A DNA stretch of 64,000 bases from Liolophura sinensis. Lineage: Eukaryota > Mollusca > Polyplacophora > Chitonida > Chitonidae. The stretch is from contig NC_088295.1 of assembly GCF_032854445.1 (NCBI RefSeq), positions 26,151,385-26,215,384 of the forward strand, in the 5' to 3' direction. The notes below the pieces were generated by a model, which made no database searches, had not been told where the DNA came from, and saw nothing but the letters and a program-made list of their open reading frames with translations. Position 1 is the first letter of the stretch. Each line of letters begins with the position of its first letter. The translations under genes and the position numbers were made by a program. Positions 1 through 10,868 of this stretch are shown here, piece by piece.

Positions 1-1004
1 CTTACATTCCGAATGTGTCTTGGACACGCTCCAGTGAATACCCATTTAATATCTGACCGATTTAGATGCTTAGGCCTGCAAGATAAAGGGAAGTCAAGTT
101 AATGCTGCATAACGCAGTGCTGGCAAGTTAAGGCCGTTTGAGACTATGCCAGCCCCATGGCCACTAGTTGCTGCTCGGTTGATCACAATTTAACTTTTAG
201 AAGTATAATTCCTTAACTGAGTATTTGCCCTGAGGAAATCAAGAATCACCAATAACGAATAAACATACCTTAATAATCCCACTTTTGGGGATCATGGGAT
301 AGGCTTTGTTTGAACACCTGAAAAAATACACCCTACCACAACGTTACAACATTTCGAGGAAAAGGTGAGGCAAATAATTTAACACCAAACAGATAGATTA
401 GGGCTGGGGATTGTTTGGACCTTAGATAAAGGCGTGAGTACCACCTACTGAGCCGTCACGCCGTGATTAACAGGTACCTATCAGGCTATAACAACCCACG
501 TCTCTGTCAACAAGTACTACTCTAATGTCACCACGGAGCCCAGACAAGTGGCTAATATTTCATCCTGCTGGCAAACACGCCTTACGCGAACTTTGATCAA
601 CTGAAACCGTATGAGATATTTGGAACGGCAGCGTTGAGATTGCATGAAGACGTGTTAAGCACAAAGTTGTTAATTTGTCGCATGCAAGGTCGAAGTAGGC
701 TAGAGTGTAGGCCTACTGGACAACTGTTACATAGACTGTACGGTGCTTGATGTGGACTGCACGGTGCTTGATGTGAACAATCCTTCTGAACCTTTCGCAT
801 CGGTGTACTGGACAAGTCTAAAACAGTATATCACAGTCGACTCGTCATATACAGCACGCGAAACTGTTAGACTCATTACCATGTCTCCAAGGTGTCTGTA
901 GTCCCTGTGAGAATAATGCAGGTAAATTACTTGTTACTTGAGTTATGAGGCTTCAAAGTACGGTTGGTTATTTTCCATAACAGGATCATAGTCGGGCGTT
1001 CAAA
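1..1004. other. Intergenic/upstream DNA, no gene seen
   Basis: I see no convincing coding exon, RNA gene or transposon here. A short local duplication (ACGGTGCTTGATGTG, about 740-775) keeps a small minus-strand frame open, but that frame has no recognisable protein character. The last 21 bases before the ATG at 1005 follow a TTTTCCATAACAG splice-acceptor-like string ending at 983, so an upstream 5' exon of the first gene may lie in or before this stretch. Confidence 0.5.
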
Positions 1005-1736
1005 ATGACAGAGGACCATAACAACACCGGATCTATTGCCGAAAGAGAACGACGAACTTCCACGTGGGAGTTTTTGCCAAACTTGGGTATAAATACACGG
1101 AATCTATACAAGTTCAACGAAAGCGTTGTCAAAGATCGCCATCTATTTAAATCCAAGGGACGTCTGGTAAAGAAAAATGTCCAAGGAACTCGTCAGACGG
1201 AAATGCAAGTAGCGTTCCCGGTTTTGAATCAAGTTCATTTGTCTTTAGATATTGAGAATGGTTGTGATAATGATGATGGGGTTTCCGACAATGTGTCAGT
1301 AAGTACAATACAGAACTATAGTCCAAGACATGCGGCCAGATTTAATGAACCCTTGAACGCATACGTGTCAGCGAGGAAAAGGATTCGTGGATTTCCTGTT
1401 CCTGCGTATATGGAGGCTTTCCCCAGATCATTACCAAGTGTTGATCAAACTACCATGGCGAGGAAGTTAGCTGCTAAAAGGCGCTTCGAATCACATCACA
1501 ACTATCATATGAACTATAATCGGTACGAATTGCTTCCCTTGCTGAGCTTCCACGATGAAAAATCACCAGGTTTACGAAACCCCTCGAGCTCACCAAGGCC
1601 GCCATCGTATAGGATTTCACGACAGGGAAACAACAGCTCAAGTAAACCACACACCGAGACGAGTTTACGCATTTGGGATCCAACAGTAATGGAGACTTTA
1701 ATGAAAACAGGAAAAGTTTTGGTTCCAAAACGGTAG
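1005..1736 (+). CDS. Unknown basic protein, 243 aa
   Basis: I do not recognise this protein. It is a single uninterrupted 243-aa frame. A good acceptor (TTTTCCATAACAG, ending at 983) lies just upstream, and the 21 bases between it and the ATG are open in frame. The ATG at 1005 may therefore be the true start in a second exon, or the coding region may continue into an upstream exon. The protein has no signal peptide or membrane segment. Basic clusters lie near residues 14-17, 123-128 (ARKRIR) and 152-160, a short acidic patch near 85-92 and a Ser/Pro-rich stretch at about 193-213. It looks soluble and partly disordered, perhaps nuclear. A polyadenylation hexamer lies 205 bases past the stop, which supports a real 3' end. 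A lineage-specific or fast-evolving gene is the likeliest reading. Confidence 0.6.
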   Translation: MTEDHNNTGSIAERERRTSTWEFLPNLGINTRNLYKFNESVVKDRHLFKSKGRLVKKNVQGTRQTEMQVAFPVLNQVHLSLDIENGCDNDDGVSDNVSVSTIQNYSPRHAARFNEPLNAYVSARKRIRGFPVPAYMEAFPRSLPSVDQTTMARKLAAKRRFESHHNYHMNYNRYELLPLLSFHDEKSPGLRNPSSSPRPPSYRISRQGNNSSSKPHTETSLRIWDPTVMETLMKTGKVLVPKR

Positions 1737-1940
1737 CGCCTTTCTTTTTACCAGAAAGGTTTTAATTTATGACATAGTTTACGTGGGACGATATATTGCA
1801 CGTGATACATGGCCTGGTTAATGAAACCTTGGATGTATATATAGGTGGAATGATATATGTATTTGTGTTTTGTGTTATCTCATATACAGGACTTGACCTA
1901 TTTTGCAAACAATCTTTAGTGCATATGGGCTATATATGCA

Positions 1941-1946
1941 AATAAA
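1941..1946 (+). terminator. Polyadenylation signal AATAAA
   Basis: Canonical AATAAA about 205 bases after the stop of the 243-aa gene on the same strand. It is the nearest such hexamer downstream and gives a plausible transcript end at about 1960-1970. Confidence 0.45.
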
Positions 1947-2624
1947 CACATGGTGTTACATCTCTGTTTTACGTTATATTTATGTCGACAACCCCTTATA
2001 AAAGATGCCAATTCCATTGTTGTCCCATAACTGGGGTTTAAACAGTCTGTTGGAAGTAATGTTACCTAAAACTGTTATATTGAACAATGAAAATTTTTGA
2101 TCATTTTTTCTTCCATTTAAATCGTAATATGACATTCGATATATCCGGGAATACCGATTCACACCAAACTGCCAACTCGATGCACACCAAACAGTCGGCA
2201 TGCAAAGGCATGGTAATAGTGTAGCATGTCGGAATATAAATTGTTTTTGTTTTATAACACTGGGATTAATTCATATTTTAAAAGTGTCCATGTTGTCTGA
2301 TCTGTACGATTGTCTTCAGCGTCAAAGGAACTGTAGAGCAAATCAGGAATAGATCAGATGTGAAATGACGTGCCATTTTGAACAAATGAATAAATGATTA
2401 TGACTTAATGCCCCTTCATCAATATTGCTGCCACACTGTGGCGAGACGCTCTGTTGTGAAAAATACGGCTGCCCACGGATGATGCTAGGGTTTGGAGGAT
2501 GTGTGTGTGTGTGACACGTGCTCTACGACAGAGAAAGGTGCTTATTTAAATTTCAGTTCCATTTGTTTTTAAAAGCGGACTAAAATCTTTACGAGCAATT
2601 TGTAACCCATTCTACTAAAGTTTT

Positions 2625-2850
2625 GTTCCCGCCCGCAGTCGATCGGCTCCTGAGCAGTGAGGTAACAGGTTCAAATCCAGCCGTCGCCTGTTCGACTGTG
2701 ACTTGAAGTCAGAATGTATGACAGAAACCTGACTAATGGTTTATCCGGGATATTTCGGTTTTCCGCACTCATAAACCTGTCCACCATAGTTTAAGTAAAA
2801 ACTTGTGTACGGCGTTTAACACAAATAGATAAATAAAGAAAAATAACTCA
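2625..2850 (+). repeat. Diverged tRNA-headed SINE
   Basis: A tRNA-like head is recognisable by the B-box-like GGTTCAAATCC at about 2669. It is followed by a body ending in GTTTAAGTAAAAACTTGTG, TACGGCGTTTAACAC and an AT-rich ATAGATAAATAAAG tail. The 3' part matches the tail of the main SINE family of this window, while the head differs, so it is a related but distinct subfamily. Confidence 0.55.
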
Positions 2851-4227
2851 TTAACTAACTAAAAAAATACATTGCATCTTTCCGCTTGCAAATGCTAACC
2901 GTTCAGTATGGCAGGGCATGGGTTTAAAGTTACCATAATCTTGGAAACGGCTTTGCAACAGGGGTCCTAATCGGTGAGAGAGAGTTGTCTTCCACATGAT
3001 ACGGTCTGATTTTCTACACAGAAAAAACCGTCAAACAACACTAGGAAACAAGTACATAAAATATTCACGATTTTTCATCGCTATAATTATTTTTTGGAAT
3101 GTTGTTTAATGCCATTCTCAAGAAGAATCTTTCACTTATAAATTGGCGGCCAGTATTTTAATGGTGGAGAAAATCAGAGTGCCAAGAGTAAACTACTGGC
3201 ATTTGGGGCACTTGTCATACTGGTAAAAGGAAAGTGGTCACCAACGATCATATGGGACACAGCTCTGTATACTTTGCCTAATCCCACGAAAGGCCTGAGA
3301 TTAATGGAAGCAAGGCAATTGAAAATTCGCTGTCCGATAATGGTTTTCATAGCTAAGAAGGCAGATCTTGGCTGCTTTGAGCAAAGATAAATACGTCTAA
3401 TTTTTCGCTCATGGCAAATTGTTTAGCGCGAGTTATAAATTGTCAAATAAACAAATATATGTAAAATAAACTGAAATAAAAATAGTATTTTCTCCTTACA
3501 GAAATGAATAGACGTGTGTATTGCAAGGGAGATAACCCACAGGTCTCAAACATTGTGGAATGTCAGATAGCTGCTAGCATGGTCTTGATTGCTTCCTGTG
3601 GTTGGATTAGTATCCAAACAAACACGCCGTTCGACCTGGTGTTGACATTTTATGAAGAGATTAAAAGACCAGCAAGGGGGATATTGGGGGATATAGTGCT
3701 GGGGAGAAGTGATTAATTAAACTGTTATCTGTAGCAGGGAGATGGGGGATATAATTATAGATACGGCATGATAAATGCCTACAATACATGCTTTTAGCCA
3801 GTTATATCTTATGTTATACGTTACCCGTACTAGTATATTCCTTACAGGATACATGGAAACAGTAATTTAACGTTTTAAATCCACTTTTTCTGGCTTTATC
3901 ACATTTACATCCAATCATATATAATCATTATATATTATCATTTAGCGCCTTTCGCAGTAAACCTGAAAGACAACCCTCTTAAGCGAATCTTGCAAAACTT
4001 TTTGTTTTCAATAATCTTGTTTCCACCGAGAATTTCTCGCACCTTGGATTGACACCTACGCTGGTTAAAATTCATTCCTCCATTTCACGTTATAACTGGA
4101 GTGAACTACAAGCAGGGCCAAAGCACTTTGATAAGCCTGATTGGTCATTCGTTCGGTCACATGACCTGTCAAAATGAAGGCCTTGATTCCTTTTACGACC
4201 AAGTAAATTCTTTATAATTCCGCATGG

Positions 4228-4468
4228 GACTAAAGCGTATCAGCGCAATGTAATGACCCAGGAACCTCTAACCAATGCGGTCGATGTGAGTTCAAGTCCA
4301 GTCATGCTGGCTTCCTCTCCCTCTGTACGTGGGAAGGTTTGCCAGCAACCTGCAGATCGCCGTCGGTTTCCTCCCACAAAAATGCCCGCAGACGGCATAT
4401 ATATGAGTGAGGTATTCTTTAGCATGCCGTAAAACACCAATCAAATAAATAAATAAATAAACATAAAC
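4228..4468 (+). repeat. tRNA-derived SINE (family A)
   Basis: Near full-length copy. The B-box region GTGAGTTCAAGTCC at about 4287 lies in a tRNA-like head. The shared body follows (GCTGGCTTCCTCTCC, GTACGTGGGAAGG, TTTCCTCCCAC) and then the 3' end CCGTAAAACACCAATCAAATAAATAAATA. The AATAAATAAATA tail is typical of SINE 3' simple repeats. Family A is the commonest element in the window. Confidence 0.8.
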
Positions 4469-5610
4469 CGACATTGTATGTGCTCTGTAGCTCGATTCTA
4501 TGCGTTGAAGCAGACAGTCGTATACTACGCGTTAAGAAACACTGGCGCTCCGTGTCAGTAATAATGTCAATTCCCAAACGACGTTTTGAAGCAACAAGAA
4601 GAGCGAACCATAAACACGTTTAAGTGGATCTCTTTGATACTTCAGATAGTTAAGATGAAAGATCACTATATGTATGTACATATATTTACGTTATAGCTGT
4701 CGGTACACGATAGTGCGTTCGAACCAAGATGGACTAAGTGTATATTTTAGTTTCACTAGAAATAACAGGGATCAATTCTGTATACTTGCTGTATTACGTT
4801 TTCCTATATAGCTCCAAAACCAAAAGGCCTAAAGTCCTGCATGACGGATGGTAATGAGGTTAGCACGAATGTTATGAGTGTTGAACTGATGGCGTGCACA
4901 GAACGGTCATTATAGGTTTAACGTGGCATGTACTGAAGGACCTTTAACACCAATCCAAGAAAAACCAGAGCTGAGTCTGAAAATGAAACTTTTGTTGCAG
5001 GCACGTTCGCATTTTTATGACCACTTAAGTGTTAATTAATGGTCGATTGAGCCTGATAGAAAAACGGTGTTTGACACCGCGAAGAAATCAGAGTACGTCG
5101 CGTGACCAGTAGGTATAAACTGAACAAAAGTTATACGTATGCAGAAGCCCACCCGTTTAGTTAAGCCACTGGAACGTATTCAAGCAGGTACATGAACCAA
5201 TAATAATCGCTGGATTTAAGTCTGAATACGTCAAGCAACATTAATCTCAGAACAGAGAGTTGGGATTACAAGTATACAAATTATTACTCGTTCTTTCAAC
5301 AGGTAAATCTCAGTATAGTTTAGTCTCGAGAGACGCCATTAATGCGGGTTCATGTCAGAGTTGAAGCATGGAGTATGTTCCTGCAGTGTATCAACAGTTA
5401 TGACTTTCCTATGGCCGGTAACTAAGCTTGTGCGTGAGGATGAAATTTTCATATCTGGACACAACATTGCTTGAGAAATCTTAGAGGGCGATTGAAGTAG
5501 GAATTTACTGAAGATTTGATTGATCCAGTGATAGAGCGAGAGAGAGAGCTCTCACAACGAGGTAAAGTTGTTGCTCGTATTTACACATTCAAGAATTTCT
5601 CGGAGAAAGA

Positions 5611-6594
5611 ATGTCAACTGAAGAAGTAACAGAAGAACAGCAAAATGTTCAGCCGGCCAAAATGGCGCCGTCTGACGAAAGTGAAACGCCAGGTGCGGCA
5701 TTAAACAGAGCGGTTCGGGCAAATGAATATCTCAGCGTTCGGCACGCTCTGCCGAAAACCAACATTTCTAACGTGATTTTGTACGAGAACACGAGTCAAG
5801 AGCGTCACTTGGTCAGACAACTTTCCAGTCTCACATTACGGCGGGAAAGGCAGAAAAACGTCTTAGATCTTCAGCGGCGAGCCTTCGTGCAAAAGCAGAC
5901 GAGGAAGCAGAGAAAATGGAAAAGAGAAGACGAGTTTAGTTTGAACAACATGAACCTGCCATCATTAGATAAAAACGCCGTCAAGCGACCGACGAGTATG
6001 CATATTATGTATAGGAACCCGGACTATCAGCTGAAATCCAAGTCCAAAAATGCCACAGATGGTAAATTGCCGCCGTTGATGGAAGTGAAACGCGAGAAAA
6101 CGGAAATCATATTTCATAAAAACAAAACATTTATTACTCGCGTTCCAATGTCATTTGCTCTTAACAAAGAAACCTTTAAACATCACGTAAAATACTGTGG
6201 ACAAAAGTACCTAACCAAAGGTAAAGCCGCACAAGATGACCGATTTCAGAAACTAGACTCTTCTTTGAATCCGACCTTTGGAGACCAGAATACTTCAAAG
6301 GATTGGCGTAGGCGTGGTTCGGCGTCTTCCTCCCTATCCAGTCGGTCGTCATCACGGACAAAGAAACGAAAACAGTCGACAAAAGTCGTCATTCCCGCCA
6401 AACCAATGTCAGCAACATCGGGCAAGAGATCTTCACACTCTATCCATTGTAAAAGTGTCACCAAAGTAGAAAGGTCGAAATCGGACTTGGCACAAACTCG
6501 TGAAACAAGCGCTATTAACAGAAAAGACATCCTCAGTGAATTCAAAAGTGGGGATATAAGGAGCCTTTCCAAAAAGCTTTCAGCAGTGGAGTAA
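5611..6594 (+). CDS. Unknown basic, Ser/Arg-rich protein, 327 aa
   Basis: I do not recognise this protein. It is a 327-aa single frame starting at the first ATG after a run of non-coding sequence. The N-terminus (about 1-25) is acidic and Glu-rich. Residues about 64-105 (ERHLVRQL to KQRKWKRE) are charged and could form a helix or short coiled coil. The middle (about 155-200) is K-rich. Residues 233-256 are a Ser/Arg run followed by a nuclear-localisation-like RTKKRKQ. The C-terminus is Ser/Lys-rich. No membrane segment, signal peptide or catalytic motif is visible. Codon use looks genuine: charged residues are spread through the frame and no stop interrupts 328 codons. A nuclear or cytoskeletal disordered protein is plausible, but that is inference from composition only. 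No canonical AATAAA was seen close downstream. Confidence 0.65.
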   Translation: MSTEEVTEEQQNVQPAKMAPSDESETPGAALNRAVRANEYLSVRHALPKTNISNVILYENTSQERHLVRQLSSLTLRRERQKNVLDLQRRAFVQKQTRKQRKWKREDEFSLNNMNLPSLDKNAVKRPTSMHIMYRNPDYQLKSKSKNATDGKLPPLMEVKREKTEIIFHKNKTFITRVPMSFALNKETFKHHVKYCGQKYLTKGKAAQDDRFQKLDSSLNPTFGDQNTSKDWRRRGSASSSLSSRSSSRTKKRKQSTKVVIPAKPMSATSGKRSSHSIHCKSVTKVERSKSDLAQTRETSAINRKDILSEFKSGDIRSLSKKLSAVE

Positions 6595-7688
6595 ATATGC
6601 TATGAAATGACTGATGACACATTTTAATAGTTTGATAAATTATCACTTAACAACATTGTTCATATGTTTACTCATTCATGTTTGTTTCTCCCGTATTTTG
6701 ACTACATGACTTAGCTGTGTTAAGGAAACGGCTAATTATTTTCCATAAAAGATCCATATGAAAACACTGTTGAACATTGCGGACGAAAAATGAAGGATAA
6801 AACCAATATGGGAAGTAGACTCAGTCGGTGTTATCGGCAATGCTAATTGTACCCTATTGAGATGATTCAGCAATCTGCGTAGGGTGATCGACCAGTCCTG
6901 TTCAGACTTGTTTCCGTACCGTTGCACAATGACATTCACTTTTCTACTGATTGTTTTTGTTACGACATAAGTCACATTATGTATAATCGGCCTCTGGTTT
7001 ATCACAATTCGCTTACCCAAAGTGGCTGTTGTGTTGCCAATATACGACAAACACTTTCATGGTAATCACTGGGGTGGTTACATCCCCAAATAATGACATT
7101 TGTGTACGAAAGTTATGTTAAAGGTAAACTATAATTTATGAAGTCATTTGCACACGTGGTATTTCTTTTTCAAAGCCACTAGCAGGAATGTGTCATTCGT
7201 GCGTGATTAAGACGCTTGTTATCCAAGCGCTGAAAGATACATGTGATGATGCAGTCCAAACCTAGTAGTGACGCCGTGGTTAAGACACAGGGGGTGCGGG
7301 TTCAAGCCCGGCTTTGGACATTGAATTTGTAAATTCCCCATCTCTCGCTGTTTGCTCGTCCTTGGCGACAATACTCGTGTGGTGTTTTTTTTTCCCCAGA
7401 CATAACACAAATAAACAAAGGACAGAATAATTAAATATCCAAGTCCCAATAGTGCTTTGTAATTCATGTTTTTTCAAGCAATATAATATACTATCTGCCA
7501 CACGATTCATTGGGAGGTCATGACTAACAATGGCATGGTATATCAGTTTTATATATATTATAATGTAGCCAACATGTACATTCCACGAAGTTGATATGAT
7601 TTATGATGATCAAACCATAGGTGATATGTCTGCATGTATACACTGACTCGTTCTATGTGTGATCTTAAAATTTTGATGGTATAGAGGC
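6595..7688. other. Intergenic DNA between two unknown/ankyrin genes
   Basis: No gene is supported. A tRNA-like segment at about 7262-7315 (GTGGTTAAGACAC, then GGGTTCAAGCCCGGC) looks like a SINE head remnant, followed by a T-run and AAATAAAC. Open frames here show no protein character. The 3' end of the minus-strand ankyrin gene lies immediately to the right. Confidence 0.45.
7262..7420 (+). repeat. tRNA-like SINE head remnant
   Basis: The A-box-like GTGGTTAAGACAC and B-box-like GGGTTCAAGCCCGG are spaced as in a tRNA-derived element. Downstream there is unrelated body sequence with an internal T-run. No cloverleaf is intact enough to call a functional tRNA. Confidence 0.35.
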
Positions 7689-9909
7689 TCAAGGAACCCA
7701 TTCCATATCAGCATTCTTAAGTATCTCATCTGTCATTTCATCCATGATTAAATTTTCAGTTTCTATATCGATGAATAATCCAACTTCCGTTCTGCCACAG
7801 AATGGCCGGTTTTTAATCCTTTCATCACTGATTGGATAAGATTTATCTTTTGTTCATTAATCACTGGTAAGGCAGCGACGCTAGATTTGGATTCGGTAGA
7901 AGCCCCCCAGTCAGAACTGTCCTTATCATCGGTGTTATTAAGGTTGTCACGTGAACGAAATAGGCCCCTTTTAGAAACCATCCTTCCTTTAAGGTTTGTC
8001 CATGATTGGGTTCTGGAAAGTCTGCCTGTTAAGAAAATGCAAAGCGTTAAGTGACAATTTACAGAGTTCATCTCAGTGACATTTAATACCACATTGTATA
8101 GTAAGACACAGAAATAGCGTTATTCAAAACTACGCTTACACGACGGTTAAAAAGAAATATTCGTTAGTTTGCACATATGCCCAAAAAGAAGAAAAAAAGA
8201 AGTTAAAAGATTTATTGACAGAGTAAGCATTAGTGACGAGAGACAAGACAAAGCTCAAGAACTTGGCGTTTAATGCCAATAAACCAAACATACGATTTCA
8301 AATTTACGTTTCAAAGCACAGCTTTCTACACTAGCCATATATCGTCAATGCGAAAACAGAAATTAAATGACATTATGACAGAAATGCATGGCCTTCCAAA
8401 ATTTCCAAGATGGAAAAGAAGAACATAAATGTTTAATTAGATTCTTCTATACATAAGATGCATACTCATTTGACTTGAAACTGGCGCTTATGTTTGTACC
8501 AGTTAGACCTTACTCGAATTTGACACCTAATTTTACTGGTTTGACTCGAGACGACTTTGGAACCTAAATTTATACTATTTTAACTTCACTCAGATTTGGA
8601 CGCCTACTTTTTTCTGATTTAACTTGACTCAAATTTGTTGCCCAATTTTGTAACTTAACATGAATTTGATGTCTACATTTGTACCCGGTCAGATGAAACT
8701 TTGCAAAATTCATGTTGTGCACCGATACATTTTTGAGTACAAGTTACTCACCCCTTTTACTGTCAATGGTTGCTTCACTCGAAGAGGCCGTCTCCTTGAC
8801 GAACATTTCCGCTGTTCTGATTGGCGCCCCCTTGCGGTACGAGGGCGAGGCTTGTTGTTGGTGTATAGCATAAAGCTTGTGTAACTCTTTAGTGCTGAAA
8901 AACGCGGGTTTTGTTCTCCATCTCTGGGAAGGAAAACCAGTCGACATCATCAGAGTCTGATCCGTCCAAGCTTTCTGATGACGAAGATAGGCAGATGGCC
9001 CAGTATAGATGGCGGCACATCCTGACTTGGCTGTACTCCCAGACACCTGTTTATCTGAGAGTCCAGAACGTGTTTTTCTGTAATATTGTCCGTGACGCAG
9101 AATTCATCGTCTGAAGAATCGGGGTTTTTTCGCGGACATTAATAGCCGAGATCTAGCGGCCCGATTTTCTCGATACCGCAGTTTAATTTTTGGAAGCTTG
9201 TGAAAGAATTGGCGGGAAAGCGGTGACATTGCGCACTTCAGTCTCTCGTTTACAATGAGCTTTGACAGCCCACATTTCAGCTTTGATGAAATCTTCTGGG
9301 TATTTAGCCCGCAAGCCTGTTCTTGCTTTCCCATGATGGATTAGTATACTGGAGCAGATATCGTATCCAAGCCGGACCGTCTGCATTAATGGCGTGATGC
9401 CACAGTGGTCTGGGACGTCCACGCTGAGCTCGTACTTCATCATGGCGCCCACCATCAGTTTGACGACTGGCAGCGTTGCCGCTAGATGCCGCATGGAACA
9501 AAGCGGTTTGTCCATTAATGTCTGATCGATTAAGGTCCAGATCGAGATCCGCATACTCTAGTAGAAGACTAACTTCTGCCTCTCTGCCATACAAACATGC
9601 CCACAGAAGTGCGCTTCGGCCAACGACGTCTGCTTGACTCACAACACCACCGCGTTTTAACAACATTCTCACGATCTTCTCTCGATTTTTGGATGTTCGA
9701 TAAAGATGGCTCGAAATCACAGGTGTCTGTCCCAAATCATCCGTATCGTTGGGATCCACACCGGAATCCAACAAAAGACGAACCTGCCTAGGTCTTCCTG
9801 CCGAGACCGCCTTCAAAAGAGCTCGAGAACCCATGTTACTAATGGCTGTCTGGGACCCAACCACTGATCGAATTGACAGCGGTATGAGATATTTGGTATA
9901 GCAGTTCAT
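7689..9909 (-). CDS. Ankyrin-repeat protein gene, frameshifted (possible pseudogene)
   Basis: Two exons are visible, 9909-8752 and 8025-7689. The junction is well supported: donor G|GTGAGTAA, acceptor TTCTTAACAG|GCAGAC, frame preserved across it (SKRG-RLSRTQSW). The first exon encodes about five ankyrin repeats, with typical ALLKAVSAGR, GRSALLWACLYG, GQTALFHAASSGN and GITPLMQTVRLGYD cores. A Ser/Asp-rich tail follows (SSSSESLDGSDSDDVDWF). The likely start is the ATG at 9834, before the first repeat, or the one at 9909. The exon cannot be read in one frame. There is an apparent +1 inside repeat 4 (about 9474), then shifts near 9190, 9125 (GGGGTTTTTT run on the + strand), 8985 and 8900 (T-run). 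The last exon stops at about 7763, but the adjacent frame stays open to 7689 with an acidic coding-like tail. The product would be a protein-interaction scaffold. It is either a decaying copy or an assembly with indel errors. Confidence 0.65.
8470..8690. repeat. Degenerate ~38-bp tandem repeat in ankyrin-gene intron
   Basis: Five to six imperfect copies of a theme with TGACTC-AATTTG, a variable CGCCTAATTTT core and ACTGGTTTGAC follow one another. Copies differ by many substitutions and small indels, so this is an old minisatellite. It lies in the intron between the two ankyrin-gene exons. Confidence 0.5.
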
Positions 9910-10553
9910 GGAACGTTGTGATCAACACGGCAAGAACACACATGCACAAGGGGGTGGACCTAGAGACATTCATATTTACAAATACACAGATATGTATGCA
10001 ACACTCTAGCAACCTGAAATCCAAGTGTCAAGGAAAATGAGGTGTTGGTATACAGTTTACACTTGATACGTGCCACAATTGTTCGCTGTGTGACACTGAT
10101 TGTTTTCCAACAGTAGGGACACACGCCAACTGATTCTCAGAACCATAGCAATAGTTTCAATAATCACATATATACTACTTGACGTCAATGTCTTGAGTAT
10201 GTTTCTGATAAACCTTCTATCCCCAAAACAGTCATTCTGTGGGCCATTGTATATCATTCATGAATCAATGAACTAGTCAACTTGGTGTTACGATTTGTTC
10301 TGTTCGTTCTCCCAGAATAAGATTAGTACAACGTTTTGGTTCTTGTATTGCATTAGTCAGTAACTACCTGTTTACTTTTGGATTGTAACATCATAATTTC
10401 AGGGAATATACACGTAGTGTAAATTTTCATATAATTGCCAGCATTGTAAGAAAATATTTCTGTGTAAAGAACAACCGCGAAATAAACGTTTGTATATTCT
10501 GTGGTAAAGCAATGAACAGAACATTGCCTAGCGTAACCACACATATATAATTA

Positions 10554-10567
10554 CCCCCCCCCCCCCC
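10554..10567 (+). repeat. Homopolymer C run (14 C)
   Basis: Fourteen consecutive C bases. A mononucleotide tract whose length is likely to be polymorphic or mis-sequenced. Confidence 0.9.
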
Positions 10568-10626
10568 TCCATATATCGAGGCAGACACAGTGCTTCTAGT
10601 GACATAAATAAAATTGAACATCATAT

Positions 10627-10868
10627 TTAATTTATTTATTTGTATGATTGATGTTTTACATCGTAATCAGACTGCTTCACTTATATGACGTCTGCCAGCA
10701 TTCTGGTGGGAGGAAAACAGGCAGACGCCAACGGAAACCCACGACCATTCGCAGGTTACCGACAGATCTTTCGGAGACAGACCTGAACACAGCGACCGCA
10801 TTGGTGAGAGTCTCCTGAGTTTTTTGTGCTGTGCTAGCAACATAACCACTCGGCCATCTAGGCCCCCA
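10627..10868 (-). repeat. tRNA-derived SINE (family A)
   Basis: Read on the minus strand: a head beginning GGGGGCCTAGATGGCCGAG with an A-box-like part, GCGGTCGCTGTG, the body and the AT-rich TAAATAAATTAAA tail. The plus strand shows TTTATTTATTTG, ATGTTTTACATCG, TTCACTTATATGACG and GTGGGAGGAAAAC. Close to full length, with moderate divergence. Confidence 0.75.

Larger units (their letters stand above)
1947..5610. other. Intergenic DNA with SINE remnants
   Basis: About 3.7 kb with no convincing gene. It holds a diverged tRNA-headed SINE at about 2625-2850 and a better copy at 4228-4468 (separate entries). A 70-codon frame at 3504-3716 sits right after a good acceptor-like string (TTTTCTCCTTACAG, ending about 3501), but its sequence is not protein-like. 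It contains GCAAGGGAGATAACCC, a variant of a word common in molluscan non-coding DNA. The last few hundred bases before 5611 probably include the promoter and 5' leader of the next gene, but no clear core element stands out. Confidence 0.5.

Noticed and set aside
3504-3716. 70-codon frame after a good acceptor
   Set aside because: Composition is not protein-like, and it contains the GGGAGATAAC-type non-coding word.
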